The notes below the pieces were generated by a model, which saw only the letters and a program-made list of their open reading frames with translations, searched no databases and had not been told where the DNA came from. Both the position numbers and the translations under genes were made by a program. Shown here piece after piece: positions 52,653 to 63,668 of a stretch of 63,668 bases of DNA; positions within the stretch are counted from its first letter, which is position 1; the number at the start of each line of letters is the position of its first letter. The DNA is from Setomelanomma holmii (lineage: Eukaryota > Ascomycota > Dothideomycetes > Pleosporales > Phaeosphaeriaceae). The stretch lies in assembly GCA_010015745.1 (NCBI GenBank), contig ML978302.1, forward strand, positions 1 to 63,668, read 5' to 3'.

Positions 52653-53703
52653 ATGGCGACCAATGGCGCGTCAACGAACGGCGCGAAGAAGCACAAATAC
52701 AATCCAACCTTCACACAGACCGTCATCAATGCGACAGGGCCCAAGGCTACACCGCGCGTTCGGCAGCTTACTGCGAGCTTGATCCAGCATCTCCATGACT
52801 TTGCGAGGGAAAATGATCTTACAGTCGACGAGTGGATGCTTGGTGTAGAATTGGTACGCATTCTTGCACCGCAAAATATATTTGATCGGTATCTTAGTGC
52901 TGACTGCGCATAGATGAACGAGGCCGGTAGAATGTCTGACGACAGGCGCAACGAGGGTCAACTCGTATGCGACGTTCTCGGACTCGAGTCTCTCGTCGAT
53001 GAGATTACCTTCAAGCTCGCGTCCGATGCGGCCGACGAACCCACCGCGACTGCCATCCTCGGACCTTTCTACCGTCACGACGCGCCGAAGCTCCCAATGG
53101 GCGCATGCATAGTCGACGAAAAGACCAACAAGGAAGGCGACAGGACATGGATGCACGGCACAATCACCGATTTTACCACCGGCAAGCCCATTGAGGGCGT
53201 CGAAGTCGACGTTTGGCATACCGCGCCGAATGGTCTGTACGAACAGCAAGATCCCGATCAGCCAGACATGAATTTGAGAGGAACACTCACAACTGGGAAA
53301 GACGGAAAATACGACTTCTACTGCCTGAGGCCTGTACCGTATCCGATTCCGTACGATGGCCCAGCTGGAAAAATCCTGAAGGCGCTGGACAGGCATCCTT
53401 ACAGGCCGGCGCATATTCACTTCTTGGTAGGTCGCACTCGCATTTTCACGACTTCTGCTAATAAACCATCAGCTCAAACACCACGGATATAAGCCCATTG
53501 TGACGCAAATCTTTGACCGCAACAGCAAATACATTGAGGACGACGCTGTATTTGCGGTGAAGGACTCCTTACTTGTTGACTTCAAGCCGTTCCAAGGTGA
53601 CCCAAAGGCAGACTTTGAGTTACCGTACGACTTCAAGATGGCGAGCTTCGAGGATGCGAAGAAGCATGGCGTTGCGGGTGCTACACAACCAAGCACCGCG
53701 TAA
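52653..53703 (+). CDS. intradiol ring-cleavage dioxygenase (catechol/hydroxyquinol type)
   Basis: Non-haem Fe(III) enzyme that opens catechol or hydroxyquinol between the hydroxyls, feeding the beta-ketoadipate route. Three exons: 52653-52853, 52914-53426, 53473-53703; introns are 60 and 46 bases. The product is 314 residues. The N-terminal dioxygenase helical domain (TPRVRQLTASLIQHLHDFAR) precedes the catalytic beta-sandwich. Iron ligands fit Tyr176 (APNGLYEQ), Tyr214 (PIPYDGPAG), His234 and His236 (YRPAHIHF). IEGVEVDVWHTAPNGLYEQQ and DFYCLRPVPYP are typical. The length and linker fit hydroxyquinol or catechol 1,2-dioxygenases; the exact substrate is not decidable here. No signal peptide: cytosolic. 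Intact. Confidence 0.92.
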
Positions 53704-54260
53704 AGTCGTAGAGGTGTGAGCGTCGAAATAGGGCTTTACATTATTGTCTCGACAGCAAACCATCAAGCTGATTTCGCAACATTTCTGGCTGTCTCCAGTC
53801 TATTTGTCCCTTAGCGTGCTCATTCCGAAACAAGCGTCGTTCATTCCGAGGGAAGGCCGACCCCCGCATTCTATGACATACTACTGGACTGGCCGCTTAC
53901 AACCGAATACCGCGGCTGTGGAGTACGCTCTTACATGCCCTACGGTAGTTTGTGGCTGCTACGTCTTCGTGAATTTGAGCTCTTCTAACGTTCTCTCACC
54001 CACTACCCTTGCATTGATTGGTGCTGCTTTCGCCAAGTTCCAAACGTCGGCTGAGATTGCTCTAATAGTGACCGAGCTAAGGTATCAACGTGAATGATGG
54101 CTGCTTAGAAGCGTAAGCTGACAACGATAGATATTCAATGCTTCCGTGTATAAGACATTGCGTGTACTCACCTTGATTGAATCAATCAGCAATATCCACA
54201 TCCACATTGTCAGGCCCATAGTCGAATACCCTCCATCATCATCAAGAGCTAGAGTTAGCC
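53704..54260. other. spacer / promoter of the decarboxylase gene
   Basis: 557 bases. An open frame 53744-54097 (plus) has no domain and no good start context. No repeat is seen. Confidence 0.45.
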
Positions 54261-56127
54261 ATGGGCGAGATGCCATCAGGAAAGATCACTCTTGGCCGGT
54301 ACATGTGGGAACGAATCCACCAAATTGGCGTCGACACAATCTTCGGAGTACCAGGTGATTTCAACCTCCAATTCCTCGACTCTCTCTTCCACATCGATGG
54401 TCTCAAATGGACCGGCAATCAGAACGAGCTGAATGCCGCATACGCCGCCGATGGATATGCCCGTGTCAAAGGCGTACCAGGATGTTTCGTAACCACACAT
54501 GGTGTCGGTGAACTCAGCGCCCTCAACGGCATTGCAGGTTCCATGTCAGAACAAGTCAAGATCATTCATGTTGTTGGACAAACGACTAGGGCTATGCAGA
54601 AGAACCATATGATGATACATCATTCTATTGGGAACAAGCCAGATCACCAGATATACAACAAGGCGTCCGCCGGACTTCGTTATGCTGCCGCCGAGCTATG
54701 GGATATTGAGACAGCCCCTGCGGAGATTGATCGGGTGATAAGAGAGTGCTTCCTCAAGTCCGGTCCTGTGTATATCTTCCTGCCACTTGATCTCTCCTCC
54801 GAGCAGGTCGATGCCAGTCTGCTGGACAAGCCCATCAATACAGAGCCAGACGTCAACAAAGCAGCACAGGAGAAGGCGGTCAAAGCCATCACTGATGCAC
54901 TGCAAGAAGCGAAACGCCCAACTGTCCTAGTCGATGCATGGACGCAGCGTTTTGCCGCAGTACAAGAGGCAGCAGCACTTGTCAGGAAACTCAACGTCCC
55001 TTTCTTCTCAGCGAACATGGGGAAGGGCGTTGTAGACGAAAGCGAGGAAATGTATGTTGGCGTCTGGAATGGTGAGGTCAGTACACCTGGTCTTAAGGAG
55101 GTTGCCAAAGCCGCAGACCTCGTCGTAAGTCTCTCCTTTGCCTTTTTCAAAACTCCAACTGAATTTCATGCCTGTACAGATCACTCTAGGCTACATCCCC
55201 TGCGACACCAATGCCGCCGGCTTCTCGCGCAAAATCTCCGACTCAACCACCATCCACATCAACCCCCACGACGTCGTCGTCCTTGGCACCACCTACCCAA
55301 ATACATCCATCAAATCCCTCCTCGCAGCACTCACATCCGCACTCCCATCCACACCAACACACACCATTCCCAAACCCACCCTTCCCCGACCGCGCACGCC
55401 CCTCGACCACGCCGCCACACACCTCACCCAATCCTTCCTCTGGCCCGCCATCGAAAATTTCTTGCGTGCGGGAGACTGTATCGTCGGCGAAACGGGCACA
55501 TCTAATTTCGGCCTGTGCGACATCACATTCCCGCCTCGCACGCGCTTCATCACGCAAATCTACTACGGCAGCATCGGGTACGCGACGGCCGCTACACTCG
55601 GTGTCGAGTGCGCGCGTCTCGAACTCTCATCTTCCCACTCTAGTGCCGAAGAATCAGGACGCACGGTGTTGATCACGGGAGATGGAAGTATGGCGCTTAC
55701 GATCCAGGAAATCGGAACTATGATCCGGGAGAAACATAAGAGTGTTATATTCGTGATTAATAACGCTGGGTACACGGTTGAAAGATTGATATGGGGCGCG
55801 CGACAACCATACAACGATATCGTGCCCACCTCCTACGCACACTTACTCCCGTTATACCACCATCCAGCCCCCGAGTCCTCATTTCATCGCGTCACGACCA
55901 AGGAGGAACTAACAGCAGTATTGGCGAAGAAAGAGCTACAAAGCCCAGAGCACTTGCAGCTGGTGGAATTGGTGCTGGATAAGTTGGACACGAGTTGGCG
56001 CTTGGGCACGCAGTTGGCGTGGAGGAGTGAGGAGCATAGGAAGTATCTGACTGACGAGGGGTTTGTGGATACGTATGGGGGGTGGGGACTGGAGGGGAGT
56101 GCTGGAGGGGATGTCAAGTGGAGTTAA
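54261..56127 (+). CDS. pyruvate decarboxylase family enzyme (TPP-dependent)
   Basis: Non-oxidative 2-oxo-acid decarboxylase. Two exons, 54261-55124 and 55180-56127, joined across a 55-base intron give 603 residues. N-terminal PYR domain: FGVPGDFNLQFLDS, catalytic Glu56 (GNQNELNAAYAADGYARVKG) and the active-site His pair 120-121 (MMIHHSIG). The central domain includes LDLSSEQVD. In the PP domain the Mg-TPP motif runs GDGSMALTIQEIGTMI to INN at about residues 455-483. The linker after the intron is longer and more Pro/Thr-rich than in ethanol-forming Pdc1, and active-site context differs, so aromatic or branched 2-oxo acids are as likely as pyruvate. Intact. Downstream of the intradiol dioxygenase, same strand. 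Confidence 0.92.
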
Positions 56128-57301
56128 GGGTGGAGGGGTGGATAGAACAGGGTTGAGTTGGAGGGTGGATGAGGCCAAGGGTCAGTAAAGTAGTCGGAGG
56201 TTTGAGGGCAGGTTGGAAGATTGAAGGTTCGACACGAGATCGACCCAAAGGATGTCGGTGGAACAAGATGCGTCGTAGTGCAAGAGGCGAGGGCCAGAAA
56301 CATGGAAGATAAGCATTGTACAGTCCTACATTTCCTCATCATGAAGGCTGAACGATTAGACAGTAGTGATTGGCGAACGATGTTGTTCATTTGGCTTAGG
56401 TGACGTTACGTTGGTATACTGTAGAACTTTGCAATTATGTAACGTCCCACGCGTGTAGATCGTAGAAGTAGCATACCTTTCGGTATACTGAATCGCCCAG
56501 ATATAGCTGAGTAGGTGCACCCAACAACGTCAACTTAATCACAACGCCTTCGTCCTGTAAATCGCCAAAACAGGACCAACAGATGGAGAAGACAGTTTCC
56601 TATTGACCAAGAGGGTATTTTTTTGTGTGTAACTTGTGTTGCTGTTGTTGTGTTCTTCAAGTTCGAAGTCATCACGTTAGCTGGATTTATCCAGCTTTTT
56701 CAGTATAGGTACTGAGAGCATGCTTGGTCCATACTCCACGCCCACCCAAATCCCAAGAAGCGCTCCATACTTGCATCACCGGAAGACCCTACATGCGCCT
56801 TTTGAACATTGTCAATATGCTGGCTAGCCATTGATACATGTATCCGACAACATTTCGGTTGTGGTGCTTATCCGCTATCCGGCTCGCGCAGCATCCGCCA
56901 TCCGAACTCACGGGCATAACTCCGCTATCGCAGCACTGAGCTGGGGATGTTCCGAGCAGGATGGTGAAACGGTGGAGTATGGTGTCTTCTGCTCAGGCTG
57001 TGTGGCTTGCGGTCGACTCTCCGTTGATCTTAGATGTGCAAGTTGTCTGTGTTGATCCAGGCATGAGACTAAGATGTGCACGTTGTGTGACAACCCGCGT
57101 TCTTCCGCTCGGCATAGGGCGCGTGAGGGCGTCCAATTGCGAGTCAGCGGACCATGGCCCCGCAGAATGTGCTTTTTCCTACTCCAGCCCTATCAAAGAG
57201 AGCAGGGATTCGAACTTCACAATCAAGTCCGAGAGTGACAATTTTACGTTACTTCATTTGCGCTAATATACACTTTTCACTTTCAAGACCATCCCATATC
57301 C
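56128..57301. other. 1.2-kb convergent spacer
   Basis: Between the decarboxylase 3' end (plus) and the receptor 3' end (minus). The first ~250 bases (tggaggggtggatag and onward) are probably the decarboxylase 3' UTR. A T-run is near 56615. A ttcgaa core near 57207 was tested as a tRNA B box and rejected. Nothing else was seen. Confidence 0.45.
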
Positions 57302-58749
57302 TCATGTCCTCGGTAATTGGATCACCAACTCAACATCCGAGCTCGACCGCTCAGTGCGGTAAATATTCACATCCGTCGACTTCTTAATCGACCCAAACGG
57401 CAAACTATTCTGCCTCTTACTTCCCGTCTTGGTTGAGTGATGGCGCATGTACGACCCCTTGCTGAGTCCGTCGCCCCTGCTGCCGAATGTGCTGGCTTCG
57501 CGGAAGCGGCGGAAGAGTTTGTGGCTAAGCGCGTGCATGGCGGGCATGCAGGCGACGACAGTGAACAGGTTGGATTCGGTTGTGCACCAGTAGAGACCTG
57601 AGGTGTTGTCGTCTGCGAGTGATGTTAGTGGGTGTAAATGGTGTCGAGATGGAATGAATGGGAACGTACAAGTCGGATTTTGCGTCTGTGCGAATTGCAC
57701 AAAGGACCAGATACGAAGACAACTAACGACCGTGATGACGAAGCCGACGCAGAACATGGACATTATCTGTAGCTTTTTCTTGTGCGACATGTTCAGCTTG
57801 TACAGCATGGGCAGTGGCATGCTGAGAATAGCCAAGTCGAGGAAGATCTCCAGCGCGCCGCGGACGAAGCCGAAGAGGCGGACGTCGACCCCGCAGTATC
57901 CTTGCATCTCGCCTTTCCAGCCGTCCCAGAAGAAGTGGACGGGCGTGCACTGGAAGACCATGGAGAAGACGTTAGCGATGCAGAAGCCAGTGACAAGGCC
58001 GATGAAGATCCAGACTACCAGGCGCAGGCGGGGCTCGACCATGATGCGGAGGTAGAAAGCCAGGATGGAGAGCTGAACCAGGCCTTCTGCGAGCATATAC
58101 ATGAAGTAGGCAACGTACAGCCATTTCAAGCTCTCAGTGATGTTGTGCGGTGTGATGCCCCACATGTCGCGTCCGAAACCAAGCTTTGCTGCAACAATGA
58201 CTGGTGCGTTCATGCCAATGGATATCAACTGGAAGTGGAGGTCAGCATATGTTGGTAGACATAGTATAGCATGTTGAAAACTTACTGCTGATAGTCCAAT
58301 TAGCAAATCATCCATTCCGAGCTGTGCCTGCGCGGAGATGGTGCGGTCCGCCAGTCGCAGAATCACCATCAACATGGCGAGACTGCCAATGCTGGCAGTG
58401 ACGCCCAGCAACGTAGCGCTGTGGTCGCGGATGGGGAGACCACATGCAGCGTAGGTCTGGTTCGTTGCTTGTAGGACTTCAATTACTGTGCAGTTGGCTG
58501 AATTACATGCTGCCGCCGCAGTCATGAACACAGTGTCTGCACAAAGACAGCTGAAGTCGCTTGGCGAACATGACGACTTCGATACTGTCGCGAGGACGCA
58601 CTTTGACTGTGATCTGATTCAGTACAGGTCAGTAATGAGTTTGAGACACGGCTTACAGCACATGATGGCAGCTTTGCTAGGAACTCCTGCTGGGCAAGGA
58701 CACCCTGAGCTAGCGCTCCAAGTGACAAGATGATGCTCGAGACCCTCAT
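57302..58749 (-). CDS. CFEM-domain seven-helix receptor (PTH11-like)
   Basis: Putative G-protein-coupled receptor of the fungal PTH11 class, linked in pathogens to sensing of surfaces or hosts. Four exons: 58749-58657, 58606-58286, 58228-57670, 57612-57302; introns are 50-58 bases. The product is about 427 residues. A signal peptide (MRVSSIILSLGALAQGVLAQ) precedes an extracellular eight-Cys CFEM domain (KCVLATVSKSSCSPSDFSC, LCADT, ACNSANCTVIEV). Seven helices follow, including TASIGSLAMLMVILRLAD, LVQLSILAFYLRIMVE and LVVWIFIGLVTGFCIANVF, with the FQCTPVHFFWDGW loop and the GALEIFLDLAILSMPLPMLY helix typical of the family. The cytoplasmic tail is basic and Ser-rich. All splice sites are canonical; intact. 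Confidence 0.9.
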
Positions 58750-60001
58750 TGCAACGGCTTCAAAGTGGAGCAAAAGTTAAATCCAAGTTCCCTCCTCGCG
58801 CAACAGGAACCGCCAGGACATCGAGCCCCTCAAATATGAGATTTTTACATAGGAAAGTCCCTAGCAAGGGGCCCCGAACGACGACGTTCCTCTTCCTTGT
58901 AGCGTAGCTACCGCGTCGTAGCGTAACGAGCAACATGTGCACGTTCAAACTTGGCCCTTGAACTAAGGTCAAGGCCATCGCCAGGGTTCATTTTAGGCCT
59001 TATCGAGATGAGGCCCACTGACGTGAGGGAAAAGGAGCAAAGCGTCGTGCTCTAAATGAGCGAAAAAGCACCAAGAGCCTCGCCCGGTCGTTATCGGCGA
59101 CCATGGACAGGCACTGACAGGGGAGGATCGTCAAAACTGGGAACCAAACGTGGCGTTGGTGAAGCGGCTCGGGGAGTAGAATAACGGGGCCGTTGGCGTG
59201 TCGAGCTAAATTGGGCTAGCTAAAGGTACACCTGAATGTCGAGATAGAGGCATTGACGTTCAAGATGAGTACACGACTCGTCCGCATTCAAGAAGAGGAA
59301 AGTGTCTCGAGTGAAGTCAAGATGCGGCGTCGACATCGCTGATGGATCCTTGCGGTTCCTGGGAATCCTGGACGACGAAAACTCGGTGGGTGCTGCAACA
59401 TGCCTCTAAGCGACCCGGTGCAAGGGTACAGCCAAGGGTACAGCCAATGACGGAGCAGAGGTAGGAGTGCACCGTGCAGTAAAAAAACTCTCCACCCCAG
59501 TTTTCCTAATGCAGGACAGTCCGAAAGGAGCGCAACGCGAAGGAAGAAGCATGGTTGTGACAGGCCCCGCCATCTCTACAACGGCAGAGGATCATCAAGC
59601 TTCTGCAATTGCCGGTGCTCGTGCGAGCCATAAGAAGGCAAGAATGGCCGTTCGAGCGATTGCGACTCACGATTGCGAGCTTTCGCCGACTTTACCGCCT
59701 CGTTTTGGGCCACCGCGGGACTTTCCTCGACGGGAACTGCGGACGCTGAGACCAACTAAGACGCCTCGCCTCATCCCGTTCTTGCTATTCCCCCTCCTGC
59801 GGGATGCGAAGGCTCCGACAGCAGCTAAACTAGCGGAGCGACACGACTAGACTAACGACTCATTCAGGCCTGTAGCTCCGCGTATGCATGCGCTGATGAG
59901 AAATGTCGAGATAATCTTTGGGTCGATAGGAATGCCGTTGTCCATTTGGCCTTCTTCACTGCACTCCTTCGAGCGCGACATCTTTTTGAACTTCAAGCAC
60001 C
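58750..60001. promoter_or_regulatory. 1.25-kb divergent promoter region, receptor / P450
   Basis: Both flanking genes start here. A frame at 59467-59850 (plus) is short and Arg/Pro-rich without signature. A short tandem duplication (agggtacagcca twice, near 59426-59448) is present. No transcription-factor site is claimed. Confidence 0.45.
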
Positions 60002-61686
60002 ATGGCCATCATATCGCTAGGCCTGCTGGGCCTATTTGGCGTTGCCATCGCATACCTGATCAATTACTTGGCTCGCTCGAATCGGAATGGCAGGCCTTTG
60101 CCTCCAGGACCAAAGGGTCTGCCGCTGCTTGGAAACGTCAATGATCTGCCAAAGCCTGGAATGCTCGAGTGCCATCACTGGGCACAACACAGGGAGCTCT
60201 ACGGTCCCATTAGCTCTATCACAGTGCTTGGACAGACTTTCGTGATCATCAACGATGCTGAGCTTGCGCTTCGGCTGCTGCGAGACCGATCGGCGTCCTA
60301 TTCGGCTCGTCCTCATATGGTCTTCGCAAGCGAGATGTAAGCTTAGGTTTTGTTTTTATGCAATGTAGACATCACTGACGGGCCGCATAGGATTGGTTGG
60401 AAGAATACTCTTGCGTTTAGTGGTTACACAGATACCTTCAAGCAACATCGTACCAACATTGCCAAAGTCGCGGGTAGCACTACCTCGTTAACTGTCTTCA
60501 ATCGTGTACAAGAAGAAGAGGCTGTCCACTTCCTGATCAACCTTCTCAATTCCCCGCAAGACCTGTTCGATCACATCAAGAAGGAAGCTGGTGCTGTTAT
60601 TCTCAAGATCACCTATGGATATACCGCCGAAGCCAAGGGCAAAGACTATTTGGTCGACATGGCCGGTCAGACCATGCATGAGTTCTCCGAGTCGACCATT
60701 CCTGGCAAATGGCCTGTCGACATCATGCCTTTCTGTGAGTAGTCTTGCAGTCGTCTGTCAATGTTTATCTAATAAGATCAGTGCAATACCTTCCCGACTG
60801 GATGCCCGGCACCGGCTTCAAGAAAACTGCACGCGAAATGGCCGACCAACTCCAAAAGACCACCAACCAGCCCTACGAATTCGTCAAGCAACAAATGCGC
60901 GAAAAGAAGCACAAAACCTCCTTCCTCTCCGAGGCCATTGACAAACTTGGCTCCGATGCTCAGGCAGAAAACATTCACAAGTGGTCCGCATCATCCATGT
61001 ACCTTGGCGGCGCAGACACCACCGTATCTTCCCTCATGACCTTCTTCCTCGCCATGACACTCTTCCCCGACGTCCAAAAGAAAGCCCAAGAAGAACTCGA
61101 CCGCGTCGTAGGCGACCGCCTACCCATGAGCGGCGACAGAGATAGCCTACCGTACATCTGGGCCGTGGTGCAGGAAACACATCGCTGGCATCCCGTTGCG
61201 CCCATGGCGATCCCACACGCAAGCACAAAGGAAGACATGATCAACGGCTACAGGATTCCCAAAGGCGCGCTTTTGCTACCGAATACGTGGTGGTTCACGC
61301 ACGATCCGGCCGTGTACCCTGACCCCATGGAGTTCCGGCCTGAACGCTTCATCGAGACCGCGACGCACAAGGCCGAGCCCGACCCACGCACTTGGACATT
61401 CGGATACGGGCGCCGCGTGTGCCCTGGCCGATATGTCGCTGACAATGCATTATTCATCACCATCGCGCAATCACTGGCTGTATTCAAGATCGAGAAGCTC
61501 AAGGAGAATGGCAAGGTTGTGGAGCCGGAGGCGAAGTTCGAGCCCGGAGTTGTGAGCCATCCGGTGCCGTATCGCACTAGTATCATGCCCAGGAGTGCGG
61601 AGCATGAGAAGAGGATTCGTAAGGCGGAGCAGGAGTTTCCATGGGAGGAGAGTGATGCTAAGTATTTGGAGACGCTGAAATGGTAG
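60002..61686 (+). CDS. cytochrome P450 monooxygenase
   Basis: Microsomal haem-thiolate monooxygenase. Three exons, 60002-60336, 60391-60734 and 60782-61686, with introns of 54 and 47 bases; 527 residues. An N-terminal membrane anchor (MAIISLGLLGLFGVAIAYLI) is followed by the Pro-rich hinge LPPGPKGLPLLGN. The I-helix oxygen motif is MYLGGADTTVSS, the ExxR motif is VVQETHRWHP, then FRPERF. The haem loop is FGYGRRVCPGRYVADN, with the Cys ligand near residue 440. Overall it resembles the CYP family that includes O-methylsterigmatocystin oxidoreductase, a common broad family; the substrate is not inferable. No biosynthetic backbone gene lies in the window. Intact. Confidence 0.94.
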
Positions 61687-62091
61687 AGGTGCTTGTGGTG
61701 TAAGGCATGTTGTAGTGACTTGGAACTTCGATATAGACTGGGTAGAATTTGTAACAATCAGCAGTATACAGTTCGCCATTTTCTCTTTTTCGGTCAAGAA
61801 CTTCATCCTGCGTGGTTTGCCCTCCATCATTTTCTTCCATCTGGACCATTCACATCCATCGCGCTGGCTAGCCACCATTGACTATCCGGCGCCGTCCTTC
61901 CGATTTCGGCATCATCCATATGAACCATGTCAGAATCTATCGCGCCACTACCATTGCGCTATTGCGCGTTCCGCAATTTCCCGATTCACTAGTGCTATGC
62001 CCAGAAGAGATGGCTAATGACGTCGACTCGCTTGAAGAAGAGCGACTCGACCGTTTTGAGCACGTTCAGAAGCTCGGTTCAGACGGGGGAT
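61687..62091. other. spacer between P450 and transposon
   Basis: P450 3' UTR, then sequence up to the TA at 62092-62093. A frame at 61878-62231 is open across the transposon boundary and is fortuitous. Confidence 0.45.
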
Positions 62092-62136
62092 TACCGTGGT
62101 GCCCGGCCATCCGAGCCACCCGGCCGTTCGAGCCAC
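62092..62136 (+). repeat. putative pogo 5' terminus with two 17-bp repeats
   Basis: TA (62092-62093), the usual pogo insertion dinucleotide, is followed by CCGTGGTGC. Two tandem 17-bp units then follow: ccggccatccgagccac (62103-62119) and ccggccgttcgagccac (62120-62136), differing at two positions. They lie 48-81 bases before the transposase ATG. The matching right end is outside the window, so the terminus is inferred. Confidence 0.6.
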
Positions 62137-62183
62137 CCCACCTAGACGACAACCAAACTTCAACAAGCGATAACTCCACCAAT

Positions 62184-63668
62184 ATGAGCTCAATTGAGGC
62201 TGCGCTTGCAGCTATAGAATCTGAGGCCTGATGAAAAGCTTAGTTATCGTCAGATTGCAATAGAGTATCACTGCAATCGTACAACGCTTGCGCGAAGACA
62301 CCAGGGCCGTGCAGGCTCACGCAGTATTATGGCAGAAAATCAACAGGCTCTCCACCCCCAGCAAGAGCAGGAGCTTCTACGATATATCAAACAGCTCACC
62401 GAGCGAGGCTTACCACCTACCTGAGCTATGATACGACGCTTTGCCTCAGATATCGCGAAAAGAGAGCTAGGAAAAGGCTGGGTTGATTGTCATATCAAGC
62501 GACACGAGGTTGATCTCATCTCACGCTGGGCAACTGGAATCGATCGATCGCGCTACCAGGCTGACTCTCAGTCAAAGTATAGCCTCTAATTTGAACTCCT
62601 ACGCAGTAAGATCATCCAATACAATATTGAGCCTTGCCACATGTACAATATAGACGAGAAGGGCTTTATGCTAGAAGTCCTTACTCGTTCAAAGCGGGTG
62701 TTCAGCAAGAGGATGTATGAGGAGGGAAAGATCAAGGCTCATATTCAGGATGGCAATCGAGAGTGGATAACGCTGCTAGCCTGTGTATGCGCGGATGGAT
62801 CTGCTCTTAATCCTGCGATCATATACCAGTCAACCTCAGGCTCGCTCCAAGACTCGTGGCTTCAAGCTTTTGATCCCGAGAATCATTAAGCTTTCTTTAC
62901 TGCCTCATCATCTGGATGGACGAACAACGATATAGGCCTAGCCTAGCTCAAACACGTGTTTGATCGCTTCACAAAGAGCAAGGCTCGATCGAGCTATCAA
63001 TCACTCATTCTCGATAGCCATGGATCTCATCTTACAATGGAATTCATCGAGTACTGCGATCAGAACAGGATTCTCCTTTTGGCATATCCACCTCATTCAA
63101 CTCACACGCTCTAGCCGCTTGACGTTGTCATGTTTAAGCCTCTCTCATCTGCCTACTCAGGCCAGGTGGCAGCCTTCATGGAGAGGTGTCAAGGGCTCAC
63201 TTCTATGAGCAAGAGAGACTTCTATCTGATGTTTATAGCTGCCTGGGAGGCTTCGTTCAGGAAGGAGACTATCCTCAAGACCTTCCAGGCGACAGGCCTC
63301 TCACCTTTTGACCCAGAGGTGATACTCAAGAGATGCAATGCAAGGCAGCCTACACCAGATTACTCAAGCGATAGCGACTCCTCAGCTTTAAGCGCATCTG
63401 ATTGGAGGAAGATCAGGCAGCTAGTCGATCGTGCTGTAGCTGATAGAGACCAGAGGAAGATCTCGAAGCTCAATTAAACGATCCACCAACTCTCAATCAG
63501 ATCAGTACTTGTTGAGCATGAGAACACGAGGCTTAAGGAAGCTCTTAACAACGAGAGGCTACGCAGGAAGCGAGGCAAGGCTCTGCCTCTAGAGCAGAGC
63601 GAGGACTATCATGGTGGAGCTGTATTCTGGTCTCCTAGGAAGGTGAAGGAAGCACGTGATCGCCTGCG
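62184..63668 (+). pseudogene. pogo-type DDE transposase, decayed, runs off right end
   Basis: The N-terminus starts MSSIEAALAAIESEA, then a frameshift near 62228. From 62230 a single frame runs to the window end: HTH (KLSYRQIAIEYHCNRTTLAR), CENP-B-like HTH (LLRYIKQLTERGLPPT, ELGKGWV), DDE core with all three acidic residues (MYNIDEKGFM, LILDSHGSHL, PLDVVMF), and the C-terminal helix and tail (EDYHGGAVFWSPRKVKEA). Six in-frame stops interrupt it: TGA 62422, TAA 62587, TAA 62887, TAG 62944, TAG 63112 and TAA 63475. Five of the six are explicable as single C-to-T or G-to-A changes from the family codon (Arg, Gln or Trp), the pattern left by repeat-induced point mutation. The copy cannot make transposase. 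It belongs to a different subfamily from the left element. Confidence 0.92.

Noticed and set aside
57195..57225. tRNA B-box-like gggattcgaact
   Set aside because: The flanking bases do not form a T stem and no A box or acceptor stem is visible on the minus strand.
59467..59850. 127-codon frame upstream of the P450
   Set aside because: Low-complexity Arg/Pro/Thr composition, no start context, and it lies in a divergent promoter.
60002..61686. Secondary-metabolite cluster around the P450
   Set aside because: No polyketide, peptide or terpene synthase and no cluster regulator within the window.
1..63668. Bacterial or viral origin of any segment
   Set aside because: Introns with fungal splice and branch sites occur throughout, and no viral or prokaryotic operon features are seen.

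Overview
The window looks like nuclear DNA of a filamentous ascomycete (Pezizomycotina, most like Dothideomycetes, order not resolvable by eye). Genes are split by short GT-AG introns of about 46-160 bases. The gene set (alpha-1,3-glucan synthase, LysM/CBM18 protein, killer-toxin-like chitinase, CFEM receptor, pogo transposons) is typical of these fungi. Gene identities come from recognising protein motifs in translation; no database search was run.

Layout. 1-0.8 kb: 5' part of a decayed pogo-type transposon (minus). 1-7.1 kb: a truncated, frameshifted alpha-1,3-glucan synthase (AGS) pseudogene (minus). 8.3-12.0 kb: intact core genes TAF11, an ankyrin protein and ribosomal protein uL4. 15.0-25.8 kb: a large dual-specificity MAPK-type phosphatase, a DnaJ protein and a metallophosphoesterase, separated by 1.8-2.4 kb gaps. 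27.2-36.0 kb: a divergent chitin locus, with a LysM plus multi-CBM18 protein on minus and, on plus, a small conserved gene and a secreted protein joining a NucA/NucB nuclease-like region to a CBM18-GH18 killer-toxin-like chitinase. All three are broken. 36.5-51.6 kb: small hypothetical proteins, a gene cut by one in-frame TAG, a Ulp1/C48-type protease, a four-helix membrane protein, a Gly-rich stress-type protein, an 860-residue disordered protein and splicing factor PRP45/SNW1. 52.6-61.7 kb: metabolic and sensing genes, namely an intradiol dioxygenase, pyruvate-decarboxylase-type enzyme, CFEM/PTH11-like receptor and cytochrome P450. 62.1-63.7 kb: a second pogo-type transposase pseudogene (plus) running off the right end.

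Main theme. Housekeeping genes are clean, while two separate cell-wall systems (alpha-glucan synthesis and the chitinase/LysM locus) are in visible decay. Many breaks are nonsense changes consistent with C-to-T or G-to-A, as are five of the six stops in the right-hand transposase; indels, a tandem expansion, an internal deletion and a probable lost splice donor add to them. The most unusual item is the nuclease-chitinase arrangement with its divergent LysM/CBM18 partner, which resembles a chromosomal version of a chitinase-delivered killer system. A second pattern is that both unrelated pogo transposons carry tandem 17-bp repeats just 5' of the transposase start.
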